Assembly: GCF_000799165.1 (NCBI RefSeq)
Contig: NZ_JUGF01000002.1
Location: 682,001-746,000, forward strand
Source of the DNA: Methylotenera versatilis 7
GTDB lineage: Bacteria > Pseudomonadota > Gammaproteobacteria > Burkholderiales > Methylophilaceae
DNA length: 64,000 nt
Direction: 5' to 3'
Position numbers and translations under genes: made by a program. Within the stretch, counting starts at the first letter, position 1, and each line of letters begins with the position of its first letter. Below are positions 51,787-59,821 of this stretch, one piece after another. The notes below the pieces were generated by a model. It saw only the letters and a list, made by a program, of their open reading frames with translations. It did not search any database and was not told where the DNA came from.

Positions 51787-51905
51787 TATAAACTTTCATG
51801 AGAATAAGATATAAATATTTTAGTTTTTCAAGAGTATTTGATTTAGGCCTCTCCCAAAAATAATACCACCTAAATTTAGCCGTGCTTAAAAGGCACGGCT
51901 TTATT
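51787..51905 (+). ncRNA. Candidate small RNA 1 (about 118 nt)
   Basis: The transcript would start about 7 bases after the -10 at 51775-51780 and end at a terminator with stem AGCCGTGC/GCACGGCT (51878-51885 and 51893-51900) followed by TTTATT. The segment 51832-51854, GAGTATTTGATTTAGGC then CTCTCC, matches sRNA 2 at 21 of 23 positions. A hairpin ATTTAGG/CCTAAAT exposes CCTCTCCC in its loop. A 21-codon frame beginning ATGAGAATAAGA exists, but the related frame in sRNA 2 has no start codon, so RNA function is favoured. The endpoints are inferred. Confidence 0.6.
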
Positions 51906-51951
51906 ACTTCATAGTATGGATCTTGACAGCGTAAGTCTTAAGCGAAAGGTC

Positions 51952-52034
51952 ATAGCAAGAATTGGCAACAGTAGTGGTGACGTCTCAATATATGCCGATT
52001 ATTGCTACGATTGCCGGGTCGTGGTAGCTATAGT
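51952..52034 (+). promoter_or_regulatory. Inverted-repeat activator site 2 and promoter
   Basis: The left half-site ATAGCAAGAATTGGCAA (51952-51968) and right half-site ATGCCGATTATTGCTACG (51992-52009) are 23 bp apart. -10 TATAGT starts at 52029, 20 bases after the right half-site. There is no -35 consensus (TACGAT at that position), consistent with activator dependence. No -10 was found at the mirrored position. It drives candidate sRNA 2. Confidence 0.78.
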
Positions 52035-52040
52035 TCGTTC

Positions 52041-52218
52041 TATCGAATTTCATGCAGGATCGTACTAGACACCAACGCGATTGGTAATTTTGAATTGAAA
52101 GGGTTAAAGATCATCAGGATGTAAACTTTTCAATTTACCACGAGCATTTGATTTAGGCATCTCCAACGGTTAACACTGCCTAACCTTTAGCCGCATCCCC
52201 AAGGTGCGGCTTTTTTTA
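52041..52218 (+). ncRNA. Candidate small RNA 2 (about 178 nt), sibling of sRNA 1
   Basis: It would be transcribed from the -10 at 52029-52034 to a strong terminator with stem AGCCGCA/TGCGGCT (52189-52195 and 52205-52211) and seven T's. Segment 52142-52164 (GAGCATTTGATTTAGGC then ATCTCC) matches sRNA 1. A 6-bp stem TTAGGC/GCCTAA exposes ATCTCC in its loop, and the arms change compensatorily relative to sRNA 1. The 5' half is longer and unrelated. No start codon fits the conserved frame. Confidence 0.62.
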
Positions 52219-52271
52219 TTCAAGTATATAGAAACCATAAGTATTGCTAGCTTGGGCCGAAATTGAACGCG

Positions 52272-52356
52272 GATAGTAAAAATCGGCAAGAGCTGCGCCT
52301 GCACTGCAAATGGTTGCCGATTATTGCTACGGTCGTAACAGAATTGTAACTATATT
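52272..52356 (+). promoter_or_regulatory. Inverted-repeat activator site 3 and mau operon promoter
   Basis: The left half-site GATAGTAAAAATCGGCAA (52272-52289) and right half-site TTGCCGATTATTGCTACG (52314-52331) are 24 bp apart, and -10 TATATT starts at 52351. The expected -35 position (52328-52333, TACGGT) overlaps the half-site by 4 bp. About 55 bases of leader follow, including GGCC/GGCC just before AGGAGG, and then the mauF ATG at 52418. Confidence 0.82.
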
Positions 52357-52417
52357 GGAATCGTATTAATTGTTTTACTTTAATCAACAACTGGCCAAAT
52401 GGCCTTAGGAGGATATC

Positions 52418-53275
52418 ATGAAAATAGGTACAGGGTCTGGTGGCTATCGCCAGTCACCCCAAGGTAGTGCCGGCGTTGCATGCGTACCTGACGCAATCAG
52501 TTTTGCTGAACCGCGCTCAGTAACGAAGCGATTTTTGACAATGGCGACTGCTCTCGCAGCAGGCGTTGTTGGCGGAAATCTACTCGAATCGCAAATGACT
52601 GTTACAAGTGCAATCACTTCGATGTTTGTAGTGCTCGCCTTAATAGGTGGCTTTCTGTCAACCTGGTCGCCATGTGGCTATTCCAGTCTGAGTCTGTTGC
52701 GTCCTTCCGGTCGCTACACATTCGGATCAGTAGCGCGCTGGACACCAACCTTTTTAACACATGCGCTGGGTTATGCAGTTGGCGCAGTTGTTCTGGGTGG
52801 TGCACTGGGTCTGGCAGGCTGGCTCCTGTTTGAGCAACTACCTTTTAATTATATGGTGGCGGGTCTCTCCGTATTGGGCATTGGCTATGGTTTGCATCAG
52901 TTTGGATTTATGAAGATGCCATATCCGCAACGCCGTGCACAGGTTCCTCATGACGCACGTTACCGCTTCCGTTCATGGGTGATTGGTCTATTGTACGGTT
53001 TTGCATTGGGTATGAACTATCTTACTTATGTGCAGACGCCGATGCTCTATATCGTGACTGGCGCAGCACTGTTCAGCGGCGATGTTACAACTGCCATCAC
53101 CATCATTGCCATCTTCAACATCGGTCGCTGCTTACCAGTTGCGATTAATTTCCTGCCAGTAAGCAATCAGTCTGCACAAGCCTGGTTAGCACGTTGGCAA
53201 GAACGTGCTGTTGAAGTGGATGGGTTCCTCCTGCTTTCAATCGGTGCTGCAGCTTTAACGCTGTTGGTTCTGTGA
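52418..53275 (+). CDS. mauF: Methylamine utilization protein MauF
   Basis: This is a polytopic inner-membrane protein (285 residues), first gene of the MADH operon. It is required for MADH production, with an unclear biochemical role in maturation or transport. After a polar ~35-residue N terminus there are about six hydrophobic helices, including TMATALAAGVVGG, SMFVVLALIGGFLSTWSPCGYSSLSLL and AVGAVVLGGALGLAGWLLF. The STWSPCGYSSLSLLRPSGRY loop resembles the Cys-Pro-containing loop of DsbD/CcdA-type proteins. The ribosome binding site is AGGAGG. The gene is preceded by inverted-repeat site 3. Confidence 0.93.
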   Translation: MKIGTGSGGYRQSPQGSAGVACVPDAISFAEPRSVTKRFLTMATALAAGVVGGNLLESQMTVTSAITSMFVVLALIGGFLSTWSPCGYSSLSLLRPSGRYTFGSVARWTPTFLTHALGYAVGAVVLGGALGLAGWLLFEQLPFNYMVAGLSVLGIGYGLHQFGFMKMPYPQRRAQVPHDARYRFRSWVIGLLYGFALGMNYLTYVQTPMLYIVTGAALFSGDVTTAITIIAIFNIGRCLPVAINFLPVSNQSAQAWLARWQERAVEVDGFLLLSIGAAALTLLVL

Positions 53276-53336
53276 TTGCCGTTGGTATTTGTTCGGAAGT
53301 GCATTTTTTAAAATTTTAATAATGTGTGGAGAAAAT

Positions 53337-54569
53337 ATGATTACTTTAAATAATCAAACAACAAGCGAGCAGCGCGGACTGAAAACTCGCCTTGCAGGCA
53401 AACTGGCAATCGCCGCTTTGTTGGTAGCAGCGCAACCCGCGTTTGCTGAAGCTCAAAAAGCAGTGCCAAAACAACTTGCCACAGTTGGCAGCCTCAAGAT
53501 TGACAATTTGACAATTTCAAAAGCGCCGCCAAGTGACCTTAAGCGTTTTTACGTTGTTGATCCTGGTCACTTCAACGTGACTTCTCAAACTTTTGTATTT
53601 GATGCCAATAACAATAAGCTTCAACTGCATGGCATGATCGATGGCGGAAAACTGCCGCATGTGATGACAAGTTCTACAGGTAAGTTTGTAGGTATTTCTA
53701 ATACAACTTACGATCGGATTGCGCACGGTAAGCGCGATGACTATGTCAGGTTACATGATGCTCAAACCTTAGATCCAATTGCAGATATTGATATTCCTGA
53801 AATCCGTTTCTTGACAGGTGTGATTGAGCGTTTTGCAGCGTTTAGTACTGATGACAAACACATGCTGGTTCAGCAATTCTCGCCAACATCAGGGGTTGGA
53901 TTGGTTGATTTGGAGCAGAAAAAATATGTGAAAACGATGGAAGTACCTGATTGCTACCATATTTTTCCAGCTGCCAAACAAAACTTCTTCATGCACTGTC
54001 GCGATGGTTCAATGTTGCAGGTAAGTTATGACAATCAGGGCAATTCTAAGCAAAAAAATACTAAAGTATTTCATGCTGAGAACGAGTATTTGCACAACAA
54101 TCCGTACTACTCAAACTCAGCTGGTCGTTTAGTGTGGCCAACCTACGAAGGTAAAATCTTCCAGGCTAAATTGTCTGAATCGGGAGCTGAGTTTCTAAAA
54201 CCAATCGAGATTTTCAGCGACAAGGAGAAGAAAGAGAAGTGGGCTCCAGGAGGCTGGCAACCAGTTGCTATGCACAAGGAACGTAACGAAATCTATCTGC
54301 TCTCGGATAAGCGTGCCAAATGGACACATAAAACGGCTAGCCGTTTTGTAGTGGTTGCTGATGCGACAACTGGCAAGCGTCTGCGTCGTATCGATATGAA
54401 GCATAACATTGATTCTATCGCTGTGACTCAAGACAAAAATCCTACTCTGATCGCTGCTTCACTTGAGGATAAATCCGTGTATACATTTGATGCGGTTGGT
54501 GGCAAGCAATTGGCATCAATGGATGAGATTGGTAAAGCGCCTCAAATGATTATTACGATGGATAAGTGA
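53337..54569 (+). CDS. mauB: Methylamine dehydrogenase heavy (alpha) subunit
   Basis: This periplasmic beta-propeller subunit of MADH cradles the TTQ-bearing light subunits. The signal peptide is GKLAIAALLVAAQPAFAEAQ (about residues 21-40), followed by a seven-bladed propeller with RFYVVDPGHFNVTSQTFVFD, the VPDCYHIFPAAKQNFFMHCRDGS blade holding two cysteines, and GWQPVAMHKERNEIYLL. I use ATG 53337, preceded by GTGGAGAAAAT; the open frame to 53289 has no ribosome binding site. The product is 410 residues and forms an alpha2-beta2 complex with MauA. Confidence 0.95.
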   Translation: MITLNNQTTSEQRGLKTRLAGKLAIAALLVAAQPAFAEAQKAVPKQLATVGSLKIDNLTISKAPPSDLKRFYVVDPGHFNVTSQTFVFDANNNKLQLHGMIDGGKLPHVMTSSTGKFVGISNTTYDRIAHGKRDDYVRLHDAQTLDPIADIDIPEIRFLTGVIERFAAFSTDDKHMLVQQFSPTSGVGLVDLEQKKYVKTMEVPDCYHIFPAAKQNFFMHCRDGSMLQVSYDNQGNSKQKNTKVFHAENEYLHNNPYYSNSAGRLVWPTYEGKIFQAKLSESGAEFLKPIEIFSDKEKKEKWAPGGWQPVAMHKERNEIYLLSDKRAKWTHKTASRFVVVADATTGKRLRRIDMKHNIDSIAVTQDKNPTLIAASLEDKSVYTFDAVGGKQLASMDEIGKAPQMIITMDK

Positions 54570-54576
54570 GTAAAAC

Positions 54577-55125
54577 ATGAACTGGCTAATTAATGACCCG
54601 ATTGTTCCGGTGTTTGCCTCACTTTTTCTGGCACTTATTCTGGCTGCGGCTGCGATTCCAAAAATCCGCAATGCAGATGAGTTTCAGGGTGTGGTTGCCA
54701 ACTACCGGCTGCTCCCTTCCTTCATGGTCGTGCCTTTCGCGAAGCTTCTACCCTGGTTGGAGCTTGGCAGCGCCATAGCATTGCTGGTGCCGCCAATGCG
54801 CGAGGTGGCTGCGTGGGTAGCGGCAGGCCTTTTCATGATGTTTGCAATGGCACTTGCTATCAACGTTGGACGCGGTCGTACTTACATTGACTGTGGTTGC
54901 GTACGTCGTCCGGCGAGTGTGAGTCGCATCGGCATGTTTCACGTAATGCGTGCCCTTGCACTTGCGGCAGTAAGCCTTTTTATCGCTAATGTACCGGTTA
55001 ATTTGTCAGTAATGACATTGGAATCAGTACTGATGGGTGTAGCGGCTGCTGCGATGTTTGCGATGCTTTATCTTGCTGCGGATGTGATCGTTGGATTGCC
55101 CGAAGCCCGTGCCAAAAAAAGTTAG
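54577..55125 (+). CDS. mauE: Methylamine utilization protein MauE
   Basis: This inner-membrane protein (182 residues, about four to five helices) of the DoxX-like/MauE family is thought to act with MauD in forming the six disulfides of MauA. Conserved cysteines occur in [17 protein letters not shown]. Helices include [18 protein letters not shown] and [17 protein letters not shown]. Loss of MauE or MauD in Paracoccus leaves no light subunit (established knowledge). It starts 7 bases after mauB. Confidence 0.92.
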   Translation: MNWLINDPIVPVFASLFLALILAAAAIPKIRNADEFQGVVANYRLLPSFMVVPFAKLLPWLELGSAIALLVPPMREVAAWVAAGLFMMFAMALAINVGRGRTYIDCGCVRRPASVSRIGMFHVMRALALAAVSLFIANVPVNLSVMTLESVLMGVAAAAMFAMLYLAADVIVGLPEARAKKS

Positions 55126-55140
55126 TTTATATATAGGAGA

Positions 55141-55779
55141 ATGGAAATGAATACTGGATTTATTATTGCATCGAATGTGTTGTTGTGGTGCGCATTTTTA
55201 AGCCTGGCAGCATTGATGCTTGGCGTGATTCGACAAATCGGTCTGTTGCATGAGCGTTCAGCTCCGTTGGGGGCGATGTTGCTCGATAACGGGCCTGAAA
55301 TCGGAGAGCGCTCACCAGTGTTCAGTCTGACGACATTTGAGGGTGCGCCGATTACTGTAGGTCGTGCGCTTACACCAAATCGTCCAAGCCTGTTGATGTT
55401 TACTGGTCCAAGCTGCCCCATCTGCGCTAAGTTGCTGCCGATTATTCGTTCAGTGGCTGCTACAGAAGGGACGGATGTAGTGCTGATCAGTGATGGTACA
55501 CGCGCTGAACACCTTGAGTTCCTGCGTAATCATCCGCTGCAAAATGAGCGCTATGTTGTTTCAGCTGAAATCGGTATGCGTTATCAGATTTCTAAAGTTC
55601 CTTATGGCGTGTTGCTCGACGCAGATGGCGTGATCCTTGGCAAAGGCCTGTGTAATACACGTGAGCATGTTGAAAGCTTATTTGAAACAGTACGTGAGGG
55701 TCACTCAACTTTACAAAGTTTCATGAAGCACAGCACGACTCCGTTACTGCAAGAAGACCAAAACAAAGGTGTTCATTAA
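55141..55779 (+). CDS. mauD: Methylamine utilization protein MauD (thioredoxin-like)
   Basis: This membrane-anchored thioredoxin-fold protein has an N-terminal helix (GFIIASNVLLWCAFLSLAALMLGVI) followed by a periplasmic redoxin domain. The active site is MFTGPSCPICAKLLP, a CPIC pair, and the cis-Pro region is ISKVPYGVLLD. It probably forms or isomerises disulfides in MauA with MauE. ATGs at 55141 and 55147 are both possible. At 212 residues it has the usual length. Confidence 0.93.
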   Translation: MEMNTGFIIASNVLLWCAFLSLAALMLGVIRQIGLLHERSAPLGAMLLDNGPEIGERSPVFSLTTFEGAPITVGRALTPNRPSLLMFTGPSCPICAKLLPIIRSVAATEGTDVVLISDGTRAEHLEFLRNHPLQNERYVVSAEIGMRYQISKVPYGVLLDADGVILGKGLCNTREHVESLFETVREGHSTLQSFMKHSTTPLLQEDQNKGVH

Positions 55780-55820
55780 TTTAGTCCAAAAGTTGGAATA
55801 TTTAGGATAAGGAAAACAAA

Positions 55821-56390
55821 ATGAAAGACAATAAAAGATTTGACTCTACCATTGAAAAACTGGCACGCACTACCGCCAATTACACTGGTCGCCGTAGCTT
55901 TATCGGTAAAGTAGGTATGTTTTTAGCTGGTTCAGCACTGTTGCCTTTGTTACCAGTTGATCGTCGTGCTCGTCTCGGTCTTGGTGAAGCACAGGCAGCT
56001 AGTGTTGGCAATATGACACGAGAAGGTGGTTGGAAACCTCAGGATACAGATCCACAGGCTTGTGACTACTGGCGTCATTGCTCTATTGACGGTCAAGTCT
56101 GTGACTGTAATGGCGGCAGCTTGACTTCATGCCCACCAGGTTCAACCCTATCGCCAAGCTCATGGGTTGCTAGCTGCTACAATCCAGGTGATGGTCAGAC
56201 CTATCTGATTGCGTATCGTGACTGCTGTGGTAAACAAACGGCTACTCGTTGCGGCTGCTTCAATACACATGGCGAATTGCCAGTTTATCGTCCAGAGTTC
56301 AACAACGATATCGTATGGTGTTTCGGTGCTGAGAATGACGATATGACATATCACTGCACCATTTCACCAGTAGTTGGTAAGGCTAGCTAA
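55821..56390 (+). CDS. mauA: Methylamine dehydrogenase light (beta) subunit, TTQ precursor
   Basis: This is the catalytic subunit. Trp115 (SSWVASC) and Trp166 (NDIVWCFG) are spaced by 51 residues, exactly as the pair (57 and 108) that forms the tryptophan tryptophylquinone cofactor in Paracoccus MADH. There are twelve cysteines after the leader, for six disulfides. The long leader carries the twin-arginine motif TGRRSFIGK (residues 22-30), then a hydrophobic stretch and cleavage probably after AQA (about residue 60). At 189 residues it is normal. MauG completes TTQ formation. Confidence 0.97.
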   Translation: MKDNKRFDSTIEKLARTTANYTGRRSFIGKVGMFLAGSALLPLLPVDRRARLGLGEAQAASVGNMTREGGWKPQDTDPQACDYWRHCSIDGQVCDCNGGSLTSCPPGSTLSPSSWVASCYNPGDGQTYLIAYRDCCGKQTATRCGCFNTHGELPVYRPEFNNDIVWCFGAENDDMTYHCTISPVVGKAS

Positions 56391-56391
56391 G

Positions 56392-57420
56392 ATGGAAGTG
56401 AGAACTAGGCCCGCATTGCGCTTTATGGGCCTGCTTCTTACGCTGTCGATGCTGACAGCGGCAGGGGTCAGTTGGGCGGCGGGGGATGCTGCACCGAAAG
56501 ATGCATATCGCCGCCCGGATGGCATCCTGTCGCCATCTTCCAATCCATTGACTGTGGAAAAAGCAACACTAGGCAAAACTCTGTTTTTTGATGCGCGATT
56601 ATCACGCGATGGAAAAATGTCCTGCGCTAGCTGCCATGCGCCAGATAAACGCTGGAGTGATGGGCGTTTGCGTCCATTGGGTGCAGAAAACATTGTAAAT
56701 GCACGTCGCACACCCACCGTACTCAATAGTGCCTGGCTGACTGCTTTGATGTGGGATGGGCGAGCCAGTTCACTTGAAGCACAGGCTGTATTACCGATTA
56801 CCACACCTCATGAAATGAACTTTGATATGCCAGGCGTGATTGCCCGCCTGCAACCTATTCAAGGCTATCGCCCGCTGTTTGCACAGGCATTTGGTGATGC
56901 CGATGTTAATCAGAAGCGTATTACCCAAGCGCTGGCTAGTTTTCAGCGCACACTGGTTTCCAATATTTCCCCCTTTGACCGCTGGGTAGCCGGGGATGAA
57001 ACTGCTATCAGCGCATCAGCCAAACGTGGCTTTACGTTGTTTGAAAACAAAGCGAAATGTGTTGCCTGCCACAAATCCTGGCGATTTACCGATGACAGCT
57101 TCCACGATATCGGGTTGCGTAGCGAAGACATCGGCAGAGGTGCGAAGGTGCCGCCACAAGTAACGCTCATGCAGCATGCATTCAAGACCCCATCGCTGCG
57201 GGATTTGCCGATTAATGGCCCATACATGCATGACGGCTCCATGTTTAGTCTTGAGGAAGTCATCAAGCACTATGAGAAGGGTGGCATCGAGCGTAAGAGC
57301 CGTTCGCTGGAAATGAAGCCATTTGAAATCTCCGACGAAGAAAGGTTAGCCTTGGTTGAGTTTATCAAGACGCTGGATGGCGGCCCATTGAAGGTGGATT
57401 ATCCATGGATGCCGGAGTGA
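56392..57420 (+). CDS. mauG: Di-haem cytochrome c maturation enzyme MauG
   Basis: MauG performs the six-electron oxidation that completes TTQ in pre-MADH through a bis-Fe(IV) state. It has a signal peptide ([21 protein letters not shown]), two CxxCH haem sites (MSCASCHAP and CVACHKSW), and the C-terminal [22 protein letters not shown] of the BCCP/MauG family. I use ATG 56392, directly after the mauA stop (342 residues), rather than an overlapping GTG upstream. The three last codons overlap the start region of mauL. Confidence 0.95.
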   Translation: MEVRTRPALRFMGLLLTLSMLTAAGVSWAAGDAAPKDAYRRPDGILSPSSNPLTVEKATLGKTLFFDARLSRDGKMSCASCHAPDKRWSDGRLRPLGAENIVNARRTPTVLNSAWLTALMWDGRASSLEAQAVLPITTPHEMNFDMPGVIARLQPIQGYRPLFAQAFGDADVNQKRITQALASFQRTLVSNISPFDRWVAGDETAISASAKRGFTLFENKAKCVACHKSWRFTDDSFHDIGLRSEDIGRGAKVPPQVTLMQHAFKTPSLRDLPINGPYMHDGSMFSLEEVIKHYEKGGIERKSRSLEMKPFEISDEERLALVEFIKTLDGGPLKVDYPWMPE

Positions 57421-57422
57421 GT

Positions 57423-57965
57423 ATGTGTACAGAGAAAATGAAGAGTGTTGCGATGAAGTGGGTTTCAGATTGGTTAAGACGTTTGGCTGTAAATGTAAAA
57501 CAAACTGGCAGTTTTCTTCCTGTCAGTTTGCTACGACCGCATTCGTGCGTTGCAGCCTTGATAGCAGCAATGATGCTGAGCGTATGCCCGACTGCTTATA
57601 GCGCAACTGAGCATGAAGCTACAGCAAATGATGCTTCAAGTAAAATTTATCCTTCCAGAGCGACTCAGGGCATTGTCACGCCGCTGGCTCCTGGCGCAAA
57701 GATACACCAGATGACGTTGTCTCATCACGAGCTTGAAGCATGGTCATTTGTGCCAAAACGCAAAGATCGTATCGAGATTGAAAATCGTTCGAATATTACA
57801 CATGCACTTTATGTGACTTATCCTGACGGTACTGTTGTCAATCTTGAAATTCAAATTCCTGGTGACACTGTGAGCTGGACTGTACCGGATGATGCTGAGG
57901 GCGAGTATCTGTTTCGGTGTTGGATTCATCCGGTGATACGCGCAGAAATGATGATACAGGACTAA
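57423..57965 (+). CDS. mauL: MauL, cupredoxin-like protein
   Basis: This secreted protein has a hydrophobic segment (CVAALIAAMMLSVCPTAYSA) that is likely a signal peptide or anchor after a basic ~40-residue tail. The mature part resembles a small cupredoxin: ITHALYV corresponds to the first His ligand of amicyanin, and FRCWIHPVIRAEM to CTPHPFMRGKV. Cys and the second His are kept, while the axial Met position is Ile. MauL function is not established. The start at 57423 uses GGAG upstream; the overlapping ATG at 57405 is less likely. Confidence 0.87.
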   Translation: MCTEKMKSVAMKWVSDWLRRLAVNVKQTGSFLPVSLLRPHSCVAALIAAMMLSVCPTAYSATEHEATANDASSKIYPSRATQGIVTPLAPGAKIHQMTLSHHELEAWSFVPKRKDRIEIENRSNITHALYVTYPDGTVVNLEIQIPGDTVSWTVPDDAEGEYLFRCWIHPVIRAEMMIQD

Positions 57966-58020
57966 TAATTAACGAACAATCGGTGGCGACTGCAATATTA
58001 AGTTAAGTATGGAGGAAGTT

Positions 58021-58725
58021 ATGACGAAGCATACAACCGCAAAAGAGTTAGCAACTGTTAGGCCTGATGTGGAAGAGCCTATGCGCAGAAAAGTCTTCAA
58101 ACGTGTATTTCGTCATATGGGGGTCGCAGTTCTTGGCACGGTTGTCGCACAGGCGGCGATCTTTTCACGGCCTGCACGCGCTGCCAAAATCCTCAGGCCG
58201 CCTGGCGCATTGCCGGAGAAGGAGTTTGATTCGACCTGCATCCGCTGTGGCTTATGTGTGAAAGATTGTCCCTACGACATACTCAAGCTGGCAAGCTGGG
58301 CTGATCCGGCGCCATTAGGCACCCCGTTCTTTGTGGCACGTCAGGACCCTTGCCGCATGTGTACTGATATTCCCTGTGTGAAAGCCTGCCCAACCGGGGC
58401 GCTTGATCCGCTGCTGACCGATATCCGTAAGGCTGATATGGGGGTGGCGGTGCTTGTTGATCACGAAAACTGCCTCAATTATAAAGGGTTGACCTGCAGT
58501 GTATGTGTGCGTGTATGCCCCATCCGCGGTGAGGCAATCTCGCTGAAGCCGATACAGAATGAGCGTGGTTTGCTGCAGATTCCGACTGTAAACCCCGACA
58601 AGTGTACCGGTTGTGGAACCTGCGAGAAACACTGTGTGCTGTCCGAAGCGGCGATACGCGTGCTGCCGCGCGAACTAGGACTGGGTGTTTCCGGCGCTAA
58701 TGCTGCCGGGCGTGGAGTATGGTGA
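58021..58725 (+). CDS. mauM: Ferredoxin-type iron-sulfur protein MauM
   Basis: This is a NapG-like protein with four [4Fe-4S] motifs: CIRCGLCVKDCP, CRMCTDIPCVKACP, a CSVCVRVCP set with an upstream Cys, and CTGCGTCEKHC. The N terminus (MRRKVFKRVFRHMGVAVLGTVVAQAAIFSRPARA) suggests export by Tat. The start at 58021 follows GGAGG; an upstream in-frame ATG at 58009 is possible. It probably pairs with MauN to feed electrons from quinol to the MADH maturation machinery, by analogy with NapGH. Confidence 0.93.
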   Translation: MTKHTTAKELATVRPDVEEPMRRKVFKRVFRHMGVAVLGTVVAQAAIFSRPARAAKILRPPGALPEKEFDSTCIRCGLCVKDCPYDILKLASWADPAPLGTPFFVARQDPCRMCTDIPCVKACPTGALDPLLTDIRKADMGVAVLVDHENCLNYKGLTCSVCVRVCPIRGEAISLKPIQNERGLLQIPTVNPDKCTGCGTCEKHCVLSEAAIRVLPRELGLGVSGANAAGRGVW

Positions 58726-59585
58726 TGGCTGGATTATTTCGACGCATGGTTTCAGGTTTGAAAAGTCGGCGCTGGTTGTTGATACGTCGCACATTGCAAA
58801 TTCTTATCGTGCTCGCTTTCGTTGTCGATATTCCGGAAGTAGGGCGTATCGCTCACGGCAATCTATCTTCCAGTCTCTGGTTCTGGAATGTGCCACTTAC
58901 CGACCCGTTCGTGCTGTTGCAATCCTTGCTTGCTGGAGCACCTCTGGCTAAGACCGCACTGATCGGTGCAGCAATCGTCGCCGGTTTTTATGCTTTTTTC
59001 GGTGGCCGCATTTATTGCAGTTGGGTCTGCCCCATCAATATGCTGACTGATGCCGCGCACTGGCTGCGGCAGAAATTGAAAATAAAGGGTAATCTGACAC
59101 TGTCACGAGAGTTGAGGTCAGTGCTGCTGGTGATGGCGCTTGTGCTGTCTGTGGTCACCGGAACCCTCGCCTGGGAGATGATTAACCCGATTACGCTGTT
59201 CCAGCGCGAACTCATGTGGACATCCGCAGCCGGGGTGACGTTTCTTGCAGCATTATTCCTGTTCGATTTTCTTGTATCCCGCCGTGGCTGGTGCGGGCAT
59301 CTTTGTCCTGTGGGAGCTTTTTACAAATGGTTAGGTCGTTATGGCAGACTACGTATTACGGCGCTGAAAATTGATGCTTGTTCAGGCTGTTCTGACTGTA
59401 TCAAGGTCTGTCCTGAACCGCATGTGCTGGCGCCTTTGGTTGCCCAGAAAGCCATGACGGTGACCGATAGTGATTGTACCCGCTGCGGCGCGTGTTTAGA
59501 TAAGTGTAATAGCGGCGCACTTGCCATGAAGCTGGATATGCACCGTGGAGTATCTTTTCGCGGCATTCCGATTGTAAAAAGTTGA
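58725..59585 (+). CDS. mauN: Membrane iron-sulfur protein MauN
   Basis: This NapH-like polytopic protein (286 residues) has about four membrane helices, the paired loops GRIYCSWVCPINML and RRGWCGHLCPVGAFY, and two C-terminal ferredoxin motifs CSGCSDCIKVCPEP and CTRCGACLDKCN. It is proposed to be the quinol-side partner of MauM. Its ATG at 58725 uses the last base of the mauM stop. It is last in mauFBEDAGLMN; no terminator was obvious in the following 180 bases apart from the one of the convergent cytochrome gene. Confidence 0.92.
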   Translation: MAGLFRRMVSGLKSRRWLLIRRTLQILIVLAFVVDIPEVGRIAHGNLSSSLWFWNVPLTDPFVLLQSLLAGAPLAKTALIGAAIVAGFYAFFGGRIYCSWVCPINMLTDAAHWLRQKLKIKGNLTLSRELRSVLLVMALVLSVVTGTLAWEMINPITLFQRELMWTSAAGVTFLAALFLFDFLVSRRGWCGHLCPVGAFYKWLGRYGRLRITALKIDACSGCSDCIKVCPEPHVLAPLVAQKAMTVTDSDCTRCGACLDKCNSGALAMKLDMHRGVSFRGIPIVKS

Positions 59586-59771
59586 TTGCAGCATTTTGAT
59601 GTGGTTGATGCTCGCGCACTGATAAGCAAATCCAATCATCGCATATTGCGAGCCAAGCCAGTCTGAAATTTATATTTTACCCATTTGATTTTAGCTCTTA
59701 TACGTACACACGAAGTCATTATTGCCTGCTTACGATGACCTAGGTATTACTACTTTTTGGTTTTACAAATT

Positions 59772-59793
59772 AAAAAGCGAGGCTTGCCCCGCT
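59772..59793 (-). terminator. Intrinsic terminator after the cytochrome c gene
   Basis: Read on minus, the stem AGCGGGGC/GCCTCGCT (with one G-T pair) is followed by TTTTTA. It lies 29 bases downstream of the cytochrome stop. The mauN end is convergent. Confidence 0.72.
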
Positions 59794-59821
59794 GAGAGAA
59801 AAACGGTTTTGACAGGCTGAT

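Noticed and set aside
51799-51864. 21-codon ORF in candidate sRNA 1 (ATGAGAATAAGA...) with a peptide-like match to the same frame in sRNA 2
   Set aside because: The frame in sRNA 2 has no ATG, GTG or TTG start, and the nucleotide block with compensatory stem changes is explained better by an RNA structure. It was kept as an alternative, not a gene.
53289-53336. Extended N terminus of mauB from 53289
   Set aside because: The extra 16 residues lack a ribosome binding site, while 53337 has GGAG upstream and gives a normal signal peptide.
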